A DNA stretch of 13,297 nt from CAINEC01 sp046052065 (GTDB lineage: Bacteria > Bacteroidota > Bacteroidia > AKYH767-A > OLB10), in contig JBJOND010000076.1 in the NCBI GenBank assembly GCA_046052065.1, forward strand, positions 1-13,297. The letters are read 5' to 3'. A program made the position numbers and the translations under genes. The notes under the pieces were generated by a model that saw nothing but the letters and a program-made list of their open reading frames with translations, ran no database searches and was not told the DNA's origin. Positions 1 to 8,200 of this stretch are shown here, piece by piece; the stretch's first letter is position 1; the number at the start of each line of letters is the position of its first letter.

Positions 1-1
1 C

Positions 2-2059
2 TTGGATAATTCGAAAGATAAAAGAGAAGAGCAACATGGTCAGGTGGGTACCATGTATCAAAATTGGTTTTTAGAGTACGCATCGTATGTAATCATGGAG
101 CGTGCAGTGCCTTATCTCGATGACGGTGTTAAACCCGTACAGCGAAGAGTGTTGCATTCAATGTGGGAGCTCGAAGATGGGCGCTATAATAAAGTAGCGA
201 ATATCATCGGACATACAATGAAATATCATCCGCATGGTGATGTGTCTATTGGTGATGCCTTAGTGCAAATTGGACAAAAGAATTTATTAATTGACACTCA
301 AGGTAACTGGGGTAATATTTATACTGGCGATAGCGCTGCAGCTTCACGTTATATTGAAGCTCGTCTAAGTAAGTTTGCATTAGAGGTTTTATATAATCCT
401 AAAACTACTATCTGGCAATCATCGTACGATGGAAGAAATAAGGAGCCTGTTGCATTACCTGTTAAATTTCCATTGTTATTGGCAATGGGTGTTGAAGGTA
501 TCGCTGTAGGGTTAGCATGCAAGATTTTACCTCATAATTTTATAGAGCTTATAGAAGCATCTATTGATTCGCTTAGAGGTAAGAAAGTTGATCTTGTTCC
601 TGACTTTCCTACAGGTGGGGTTGCTGATTTTTCTAAGTACAATGATGGACTTCGAGGTGGTCGTATCAGAGTGCGTGCAGTTATTGAAAAGAAGGATAAA
701 AAGACATTAGTAATAAAAGAAATTCCTTTCGGTACTACAACATCAAGTCTGATTGATTCTATTCTAGCAGCTAACGATAAAGGGAAGATAAAAGTTAAGA
801 AGGTTGAAGATAATACTGCTGCAAATGTAGAGGTAGTGATTCATCTTCATCCCGATTCATCCGATGATATTGATAGAACAATTGAAGCACTCTATGCTTT
901 CACCGATTGCGAAATTAGTATTTCTCCAAATTCATGTGTCATCCTTGATGGTAAGCCGCAGTTCTTATCGGTAAATGAAATTTTACGTCTCACAGCTCTA
1001 AATACAATGGAGTTGTTAAAGCGTGAATTGCAAATTCGTTTAGGAGAACTAGAAGAGAACTGGCATTTTAGCTCGTTAGAAAAAATCTTCATTGAGAAAA
1101 AAATCTATCGTAATATCGAAGATTGCGAGACATGGGAAGCAGTGATGGAAACAATTCACAAAGGATTGAAGCCTTACAAAAAAATGTTCTATCGTGATAT
1201 TACCGATGAAGATGTAGTACGTTTGACAGAAATAAAAATTAAGCGTATCTCTAAGTTTGATGCTTTTAAAGCTGATGAGCATATCAAAGGATTAGAAGAT
1301 GAAATCAAAGCAGTAAAATACGACTTAGATAACATCAAAAATTATACAATCAATTTCTACAAGAACTTATTAAAGAAGTATGGTAAGGGTCGAGAACGTA
1401 AAACACAAATCAGCGAGTTCGAAACTATCGTAGCTTCTAAGGTAGTAATCAATAATGCAAAGCTGTACGTTAATCGTGCAGAAGGCTTTGTAGGAATTGG
1501 ATTAAAGAAAGATGAGTTCGTTGCCGATTGTTCGGATATAGATGACGTTATAGCCTTTACTTCGGATGGTAAAGTAATGGTGACAAAGGTTGCTGATAAA
1601 TCCTACGTTGGAAAAGATATTATTCATGTTGCAGTATTTAAAAAGGAGCAAGAAGAAAACACTGTCTATAATTTGATTTATCAAGATGGTTCTAAAGGAG
1701 CAATCATGATGAAGCGATTTACCATTGGTGGTGTAACTCGTGATAAAGCGTATGATTTAACAAAAGGTTTATTAGGATCTCGAATTCTTTATCTTTCAGT
1801 AAGTACACCTGAAGATGGTCCAACAGTAATTGTTAAGTTGAAACCAAAACCTAAATTGAGAAATCTGGAGTCGATAATTTATTTCGGCGGACAAATTATC
1901 AAAGGTCGTGGTGTGCAAGGAAATGTAGTAACCAAATTCCCTATTCTGAAAGTTGTTGAAGCTACTGCTGATCAGGTAACGCAATTAAGAAAGAAGCAAC
2001 CAGATTTGTTTTTGCCTCCTTCAAAAGAGGATAAATCACAAATGAAACTGGAGATTTAA
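2..2059 (+). CDS. parC: DNA topoisomerase IV subunit A (ParC/GyrA family), 5' end at or beyond window edge
   Basis: Type IIA topoisomerase breakage-reunion subunit, expected to pair with ParE and decatenate or relax DNA using ATP. Seen: the family start MYQNWFLEYASYVIMERAVP (residues 18-37), KPVQRR (44-49), HPHGD (76-80), and the catalytic tyrosine in AAASRYIEARL, Tyr117 with Arg116 before it. The coiled-coil/exit gate region covers about 330-465 and a beta-pinwheel C-terminal domain starts near 480. A degenerate GyrA-box-like KGRGVQGNVV lies at 634-643, and the protein ends soon after with a polar tail. From family knowledge, Bacteroidota ParC proteins usually have about 850-900 residues, so roughly 200 C-terminal residues (later blades) appear absent. 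The TTG at base 2 is the first codon visible; only one base precedes it, so the true start may lie upstream. The residue matching the quinolone-contacting Ser of E. coli GyrA Ser83 is Val81. The gene overlaps rsmB by one base. ParC rather than GyrA is inferred from overall resemblance to Bacteroidota ParC. Confidence 0.93.
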   Translation: MDNSKDKREEQHGQVGTMYQNWFLEYASYVIMERAVPYLDDGVKPVQRRVLHSMWELEDGRYNKVANIIGHTMKYHPHGDVSIGDALVQIGQKNLLIDTQGNWGNIYTGDSAAASRYIEARLSKFALEVLYNPKTTIWQSSYDGRNKEPVALPVKFPLLLAMGVEGIAVGLACKILPHNFIELIEASIDSLRGKKVDLVPDFPTGGVADFSKYNDGLRGGRIRVRAVIEKKDKKTLVIKEIPFGTTTSSLIDSILAANDKGKIKVKKVEDNTAANVEVVIHLHPDSSDDIDRTIEALYAFTDCEISISPNSCVILDGKPQFLSVNEILRLTALNTMELLKRELQIRLGELEENWHFSSLEKIFIEKKIYRNIEDCETWEAVMETIHKGLKPYKKMFYRDITDEDVVRLTEIKIKRISKFDAFKADEHIKGLEDEIKAVKYDLDNIKNYTINFYKNLLKKYGKGRERKTQISEFETIVASKVVINNAKLYVNRAEGFVGIGLKKDEFVADCSDIDDVIAFTSDGKVMVTKVADKSYVGKDIIHVAVFKKEQEENTVYNLIYQDGSKGAIMMKRFTIGGVTRDKAYDLTKGLLGSRILYLSVSTPEDGPTVIVKLKPKPKLRNLESIIYFGGQIIKGRGVQGNVVTKFPILKVVEATADQVTQLRKKQPDLFLPPSKEDKSQMKLEI

Positions 2060-3246
2060 TGTTTGTTGTCTCTAACAATTTTTTATTCACTATAGCTCTG
2101 GATTGTATTCAGGGCTATAATTTTTTGGAACCATTTGCGCTCTACTTGAAAAAATATTTTCAAGCTAATCCTAAACTAGGTTCTCGTGATCGAAGAAATA
2201 TTCGTCAGCTTTGTTATGCATGGTTGCGGTTAGGCCATGCAGGTAAACAGTATTCGGATATTGAACGCATGGCTATAGCGTTGTATCTTTCTTATGAGCG
2301 GATTGATGGATTCAGTGAGCGTATTTTTAAAGATGAGAAATTAATCAATTCTATTGTTTTGCATCCAAAATTGAAATGGGATTTATTACAGCAATTGTAT
2401 ACGTTGGATTTTAATTCGTCTGATGTGTTTCCGTTTTGCGATTTAATTGAAAGTGAGTTGCCGTTGGATGATTTTATTTATGATGGTTTTCTGAGAAGGA
2501 ATTTGTGGATTCGTATCAAAAAGAATTTCGATACGCAAGCGTTAGATTTTTTTGAAAACAATAAAGTTGATTTTAAAATACATCCTTCATCAAATTTATC
2601 ACTACAATTACCCGATGATTTTGATGTGATGAATTCTGTACCGTATCTGAAAGGGTGGATTGAAATTCAAGATTTATCATCTCAACAATTGGGCTCATCT
2701 TACGCTCCACAACCGCATGAAAAATGGCTCGATGCCTGTGCAGCATCTGGTGGTAAATCGCTACAACTTTTAGATATTCAATCAACTATCGATTTAACGG
2801 TTACGGATATCCGTGAATCAATTTTGACAAATCTCCAACTAAGATTTAATCGAAATCAGATTAGGAATTACAAATCAAAGGTGGTGGATTGGAGTGTTTC
2901 TTCGTCGCAAAATGGGTCCGAATTATACGATGCAATAATTGCAGATGTTCCTTGTTCCGGATCAGGAACGTGGGCGCGTACTCCAGAGCAAAAATTGTCA
3001 ATTACAAAGGAGAAGATACATCACTATTCAGACTTGCAATATAACATTGTAAATAATTTGTTCGCAGTTCTTAGAAAGGAGGGGACGCTTTATTATTCCA
3101 CTTGTTCTGTTTACAAAAACGAAAACATAGATGTTGTAAATAAACTAGTAAGTAATCATTCGCTTGAATTGGTCGAACAGAAAATTATTTCCGGTATAGA
3201 CTCACATGCAGATACGATGTACCTTGCAAAGCTGGTAAAAAAATAA
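2059..3246 (+). CDS. rsmB: RsmB/NOP-family 16S rRNA (cytosine-5) methyltransferase
   Basis: SAM-dependent RNA cytosine C5 methyltransferase; the RsmB group methylates C967 of 16S rRNA in E. coli. Seen: an N-terminal helical, NusB-like region (1-140, with GSRDRRNIRQLCYAWLRLG at 41-59), the conserved GWIEIQDLSSQQ (199-210), SAM-binding motif I DACAASGGK (225-233), motif IV DVPCSGSGTW (296-305) with Cys299, and motif VI YYSTCS (345-350) with Cys349. In this family the motif VI cysteine is the nucleophile and the motif IV cysteine assists product release. At 395 residues it is a little shorter than E. coli RsmB (about 430). The ATG overlaps the parC stop in TAATG, which suggests translational coupling and one transcript. 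The exact target cytosine cannot be read from sequence; another RsmB/RsmF-like specificity is possible. Confidence 0.88.
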   Translation: MFVVSNNFLFTIALDCIQGYNFLEPFALYLKKYFQANPKLGSRDRRNIRQLCYAWLRLGHAGKQYSDIERMAIALYLSYERIDGFSERIFKDEKLINSIVLHPKLKWDLLQQLYTLDFNSSDVFPFCDLIESELPLDDFIYDGFLRRNLWIRIKKNFDTQALDFFENNKVDFKIHPSSNLSLQLPDDFDVMNSVPYLKGWIEIQDLSSQQLGSSYAPQPHEKWLDACAASGGKSLQLLDIQSTIDLTVTDIRESILTNLQLRFNRNQIRNYKSKVVDWSVSSSQNGSELYDAIIADVPCSGSGTWARTPEQKLSITKEKIHHYSDLQYNIVNNLFAVLRKEGTLYYSTCSVYKNENIDVVNKLVSNHSLELVEQKIISGIDSHADTMYLAKLVKK

Positions 3247-3251
3247 ATCGA

Positions 3252-4139
3252 TTATCGTAATTCTAACGTTTTACTGCTGCTAAATAGTCCGTCGATATAA
3301 ATTTCTGCAGTATAAATACCAACGTCATACTTTTCACCTGTCGGCTCCCATGTCATACAAATATTTGCATTCGCGTTGGTGTAGTCTAACGATTTACTTA
3401 ACGTAAATTGCATTTGACTATTACTTTTTGTATCAGTAAAACTACCGCTGCCTTGTGCGCGATCTCCTATTACTTTTCCATTAGGAGAAATTAATCGTAA
3501 ATAAACAGTTCTGGTGCCGCTCTTCGCAATCTTATTCTCTAACACTGTAAAGCAGATATCAAATTTATTAGTTCGCTTTGCCAATAAAGTTGGTGCGTAT
3601 TTATCGTTGAATTTTTTCTTCAAACTGCTGATGTTAAGATATTCAACTCTTAATACCGATGCTGTATTAACAGTATTCTGTAAGTCTTTTGAAATCTGCT
3701 CAACCTTTGTGTTTAAATCCGAATTATCTTTTTTCAATCTTACATTTTCAGCAAGTAGGTTGTCGATTTTCTCCAGATATTGATCGCGAAGCTTTTTAAT
3801 TTCTTTCAATTCTTCTAAAAGCTTTTTGTTCAACTGATCTTTGTTGCTTTCTGATTTTAATAAGGAGGCAATTTTGTTTTCATAGGATTGTAAATCAGTA
3901 TTCGCTTTTGATAGCAAGCTGTCCATACGCGCATTTTCTCCTTTATACTGATTCAATTCAGAGTACGTCTCGTTCAATTCTTTTTCAATATCAACTCTGG
4001 CAGTGATTAAACTATCGCGTTCATTTTTGTTTTCACTTACAAGAGTATTCTTGGCTGAATATTGGTAGATGTTAAATCCAACAGAAAGCAATAGCAAGAT
4101 GATTAGTAAAAGGTTCGATTTGTTTTTGTTCTCTGACAT
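3252..4139 (-). CDS. Membrane-anchored coiled-coil protein of unknown function
   Basis: I do not recognise a named family. From the ATG at 4139 the protein has 295 residues. It has a short polar N-terminus, one hydrophobic segment at 10-27 (LLLIILLLLSVGFNIYQY within it), then a long charged heptad-rich region at about 31-158 rich in Lys, Glu, Leu and Asn (coiled coil). A C-terminal domain at about 165-295 looks beta-rich and ends in GIYTAEIYIDGLFSSSKTLEL. The likely topology is an inner-membrane anchor with a periplasmic rod and a terminal beta domain; the rod could also be cytoplasmic. The frame is open upstream to a TTG at 4169, but that would overlap tsaD and put extra residues before the typical MSENKNK start, so the ATG 10 bases after the tsaD stop is preferred. 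It is probably co-transcribed with tsaD. Its stop lies 5 bases from the convergent rsmB stop. Confidence 0.8.
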   Translation of the reverse strand: MSENKNKSNLLLIILLLLSVGFNIYQYSAKNTLVSENKNERDSLITARVDIEKELNETYSELNQYKGENARMDSLLSKANTDLQSYENKIASLLKSESNKDQLNKKLLEELKEIKKLRDQYLEKIDNLLAENVRLKKDNSDLNTKVEQISKDLQNTVNTASVLRVEYLNISSLKKKFNDKYAPTLLAKRTNKFDICFTVLENKIAKSGTRTVYLRLISPNGKVIGDRAQGSGSFTDTKSNSQMQFTLSKSLDYTNANANICMTWEPTGEKYDVGIYTAEIYIDGLFSSSKTLELR

Positions 4140-4149
4140 AATAATTATT

Positions 4150-5178
4150 TTAAAATGGGTATCGGGCAACGGGACTTATCGATAAATCGCAAAAATCTTT
4201 GGCTAAATATTTATAATAACCATATAACGAAATCATTCCTGCATTATCAGTGCAATACTCGAAGTTAGGTATAAAAACATTCCAATCACTACCATGAACT
4301 TCTTCATTTAGCGCATTTCTGATTCCTTTGTTGGCAGATACACCTCCTGAAATAGCAATTGTTTTTATACTATAATTTTCGGCGGCTAATTTCAACTTTT
4401 TCATTAAGGTTTTAATGATAGTATGCTGAATCGATGCGCATAGGTCTGCTATGTTCTCTTGAATAAACGCAGGATTCTCTTTTGTTTCCTTTTGAAGAAA
4501 GTAAAGTACAGAAGTTTTTAATCCGCTAAAGCTATAATCATAACCCACAATATCTGAAATCGGAAATTTGAATCGGTAAGGATTGCCATTCTGTGCATGC
4601 TTATCAACTTCGGGTCCGCCAGGGTAAGGTAGTTTTAGCATCTTGGCAATCTTATCGAAAGCCTCACCAGCAGCATCATCAATGGTTTGTCCGATAATTT
4701 TCATTTTCAAATGGGACTCTACCATTACAAGTTGGGTATGTCCACCAGAAACCGTCAAGCATAAAAAAGGGAACGTAGGATATGGCTTTTGTTCATTTTC
4801 TCTCGATGCAAAATTGCCAATGATATGGGCTTGCATATGGTTGACCTCAATCAGCGGAATAGCTAGAGCGAGTGAAAGGGATTTAGCAAAAGAACATCCT
4901 ACGAGCAAAGCTCCAATTAAGCCTGGACCTCTCGTAAAAGCTACTGCTGATAAGTCGCTTGTTGTAATGCCCGCTTCCTTTAGTGCTGCATCAACAACGG
5001 GAATAATTTGCTGTTGGTGTGCTCTGGATGCAAGCTCTGGGACAACGCCGCCATATTTTAAATGGACATCTTGAGTCGATATGATATTCGAACAAACAAT
5101 GCCGTTTTTTGTGACGGAAGCGGAGGTTTCGTCACAAGAAGATTCTATTCCTAAAATATAAACGGGTTTATTGCTCAT
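4150..5178 (-). CDS. tsaD: tRNA N6-adenosine threonylcarbamoyltransferase TsaD (Kae1/Qri7 family)
   Basis: Transfers the threonylcarbamoyl group from threonylcarbamoyl-AMP to A37 of ANN-decoding tRNAs (t6A), working with TsaB and TsaE in the cytoplasm. Seen: ASKHA-fold start ILGIESSCDETSASV (8-22), KYGGVVPELASRAH (41-54), FTRGPGLIGALLVG (81-94), metal ligands His114 and His118 in NHMQAH, SGGHTQLVMV (144-153), DDAAGEAFDKIAKML (167-181), YPGGPEVD (185-192), SFSGLKTSV (216-224), ISGGVSANKG (276-285), and Asp311 in CTDNAGM as the third metal ligand. The length of 342 residues is normal and all key residues are present. The ATG at 5178 fits the family start. It is followed by the coiled-coil gene on the same strand and is divergent from the tamB-like gene. 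A possible -7 element TACTTTTG lies very close upstream, suggesting a short leader. Confidence 0.97.
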   Translation of the reverse strand: MSNKPVYILGIESSCDETSASVTKNGIVCSNIISTQDVHLKYGGVVPELASRAHQQQIIPVVDAALKEAGITTSDLSAVAFTRGPGLIGALLVGCSFAKSLSLALAIPLIEVNHMQAHIIGNFASRENEQKPYPTFPFLCLTVSGGHTQLVMVESHLKMKIIGQTIDDAAGEAFDKIAKMLKLPYPGGPEVDKHAQNGNPYRFKFPISDIVGYDYSFSGLKTSVLYFLQKETKENPAFIQENIADLCASIQHTIIKTLMKKLKLAAENYSIKTIAISGGVSANKGIRNALNEEVHGSDWNVFIPNFEYCTDNAGMISLYGYYKYLAKDFCDLSISPVARYPF

Positions 5179-5187
5179 CTTGCATCA

Positions 5188-5195
5188 CAAAAGTA
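5188..5195 (-). promoter_or_regulatory. Possible tsaD promoter -7 element (TAnnTTTG type)
   Basis: On the minus strand this reads TACTTTTG, matching the Bacteroidota primary-sigma -7 consensus TAnnTTTG. It ends 9 bases before the tsaD ATG, so transcription would start within a few bases of the start codon. No clear TTG at the -33 position is visible. The assignment rests on one short match and is tentative. Confidence 0.4.
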
Positions 5196-5252
5196 ACATT
5201 TGTTCGTTTACTATTTTATTATAATTATTTAAAAGTTAAAGCAGTGAATTCG

Positions 5253-5260
5253 TATTTTTG
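5253..5260 (+). promoter_or_regulatory. Possible tamB promoter -7 element (TAnnTTTG type)
   Basis: TATTTTTG matches the Bacteroidota -7 consensus TAnnTTTG and ends 17 bases before the GTG start, implying a leader of about 10 bases. A convincing -33 TTG is not seen in the A/T-rich stretch upstream. The region is A/T-rich, so a chance match is possible. Confidence 0.4.
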
Positions 5261-5277
5261 TATATACTTTCTTGTAA

Positions 5278-8200
5278 GTGAAGATTAAAAAGATAGGAAA
5301 AATAGTTGCGTTTGTTTTACTTGGCTTTGTCTTGCTGTTTTTTTCGTTGAAAATGGCAATCAAATCGCCAGCAGTTCAAACATGGGCGGTTAATCTTGTT
5401 GGCACTTATTTGAGTAATGAATTAGATTGCAAAGTTTCAGTTGGGGCAGTCGATATAAAATTTTTCAAAACGGTACAGCTAGATGATGTTTATTTTGCTG
5501 ATCAGAAAAAGGATACCGTTATTTATGCACCAGAATTAAATGTAACTTTCTCGGCATTTAGTATACCCAAGCAACGTATAATTGTAAGTGAAGTAGAGTT
5601 GAATCGTGCACGTATTGGTCTCGTTCGATATGCTAATCCACGTGACTTCAACATCGATTTTATTATTGATTATTTTTCTTCGTCTGAAAAGAAAAAATCG
5701 AAGTCGCAAAAATGGGATTTGAAAATTGAAGATGTAAAGCTCACCGATAATATTGTTTCTTATCGCGATCTTAAATACAACGAACCAACTTCATGCATTA
5801 ATTGGGATGATGCTTGTTTTTCGAAGGTAAACTTGCATATAACAGATATTATTCCTGATACGAATATCACAACACTTAACATACGACAACTATCACTTAA
5901 AGAGAAAAGCGGATTTATTGTGAATTCTTTTTCATCGAAAGTAACACTGAGTGATGGGCTATTTGATTTTAAAAGTTTAGCTGTTAAAACACCTTACAGT
6001 GATATTTTCTGCGACTTTAATATGAAGTATGCTTCAATAGAGGATTTTGAAGATTTTATTAATAAAGTAAATTGCAAAGGACAGATCTACGATAGTAAAG
6101 TGTCCTTTAAAGATTTGAAGTTCTTTTCGAGTGAGTTGAAAGATGTGGATGAGTCAATTTATATTTCTGGAACATACAAAGGCACGGTTAGTAAATTCAA
6201 AACTAAAAATTTAGTGTTGAAGTTTACAGATAATCTTTATTTCAGAGGTAATGTGGCTATGACAGGTTTGCCAGATATTGAATCTACATCTATGTTTATC
6301 GAGGCAAGTGATTTATGCGTTAATAAAAAAGATGTTGAATCGCTACCGCAATACCCTTTTGATTTGAAAAAGAATATCCTATTGCCAAATAATATTAGCC
6401 TGTTAGGAATGATGCATTTTACGGGTTCATTTGATGGATACATTAATGATTTTGTAACGCGCGGAAATATAATAACCAATCTTGGCAAAGTATATACTGA
6501 TATTAATTTAAAAGTAGGACAAGAAGATAAGAACACGATATACCAAGGTGACTTAGGCTTAGATAATTTTGATGTGGGTAAATTCTGGAAGCTTGATCCT
6601 GAAGTTGGACCCGTAACACTTAATGTGAAAGTGAAAGGTCGTGGACTAAATGTTAAAAATGTAGTTGCAGATATTGAAGGTAAAGTAAATCGAATGTATT
6701 TACATGGGTATAGTTACTCGGGAATTACGTTGAATGGTAAGTTTGCTAAAAAACTTTTTAATGGTGAGTTTATCGTGGCTGATCCAAATCTTGATATGGA
6801 CTTTCAAGGTGATATTGATTTTACTGGTAAGTTGCCTGAAATGCATTTTAATTCCACCGTGCGTACAGCAATGCTTTCTAAGTTAAAATTAATCGACAGA
6901 GATCTTTCGGCAAATGTAACCACAGATATTACCATTAATCTGATTGGAGATAATCTTGAGAACACCCAAGGGACAATTAGTATAGAAGATTTACACTATA
7001 GCGAAAATGATAAATCGATAAGTATTAATCAGATTGATGTAGAGTCGGTGATTAATGATAAACGTATTTTGAAAATAAATTCTGATGCATTCAATTGTTT
7101 GTTAACAGGTAAGTTTAATTTAGATAAAGTTATACCTGCATCTAAAACGGTTTTTACAAATTATATCCCAACTAATACAGCATCTCAAATGAGTAAAGAG
7201 GTGCCTCAGAAATTGAATTTCAAGATTGATTTAAATAGTGTTCAGAGCATTCTTGACGTGTTTTATCCTGCGTTAAAAATTTCAGACAATACAAGTATAA
7301 GTGGTAATTTAAATTCAGAAGCGTTTCAATTATCATTGGATGCAAAAAGTAAATTTGTTGGTTTTGAGAATCTTTCTTTACATAACTTTTTACTCAGTGG
7401 AGAAACTGCAGGCGATAATTTTCAATTGCAAACTAGTTTAGATTCGGTGTATATTGATGATGAGTTGTTGATAGGTGAGGTTGACTTAAGCGGAATTACG
7501 CGTTACGACACAGCAAGTATTCATGTTGAATTAGCTGGAGAGGAGAAAAAAATCAATAATGCAGATTTCAGATTTGATACTAAGTTTTTACCTACAGGCT
7601 ATACCACATTAAAAGTTATTCCTGATCACCTTGTTATGAATGGAAGTACATGGTTTTTAAGTAAAGAAAACTATATGTTGATTGATTCAACTGGCGTCTT
7701 GTTTAGTAAGTTTGATTTTAATTCGGAAGATCAGTTTGTTGGTATTTCCGGAATAGTATCACCTGATACTACAGCTAAATTAAAAGTCAGATTCGAAAAT
7801 TTTGAAACAGGAAATCTTAACGATATTCTTAAGATTTATGACGCCCAAATTAGTGGTATCGCCAATGGAGAAGCGGAGATTGCTTCATTGCTAAAGAAGC
7901 CGTTAATTGATGCAGATTTGTCTATAAAACGTTTATGTTGGTTTGCTGATACTTTAGGTGATGCTAATATTATTACTGAGTTTGATGGTAATAATAATGT
8001 AGTTGCAATAAGAGGTGATTTGACAAATGGTGGAGATAAAAACTTTCTTATTAATGGCAAGTATTTTCTTAAAGATACAGATGACGAGCTTGATTTTACT
8101 ATTAAAGTCAAAAAAACACGACTGCAAACATTTAGTCATTACGCAGAAGATATATTCTCAAATTTATCAGGTATCGTTAGTGGTGAATTAAAGTTATTAG

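Noticed and set aside
2030..2110. Frameshift as the cause of the short ParC C-terminus
   Set aside because: No pinwheel-like sequence is seen in other frames after the stop, and rsmB starts cleanly with a family-typical N-terminus.
3246..3253. AATCGATT palindrome at the rsmB/coiled-coil junction as a terminator
   Set aside because: Only 8 bases, no loop space and no following T-run; expected often by chance in A/T-rich DNA.
4137..4169. Longer start of the coiled-coil protein at TTG 4169
   Set aside because: It would use a rare start, overlap tsaD by 20 bases and add residues ahead of a typical MSENKNK plus hydrophobic anchor; the ATG at 4139 is better.
4643..5074. 143-codon plus-strand open frame inside tsaD
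   Set aside because: It is antisense to a fully conserved tsaD and its translation (Cys/Trp/Ser-rich) resembles no protein family; a shadow frame.
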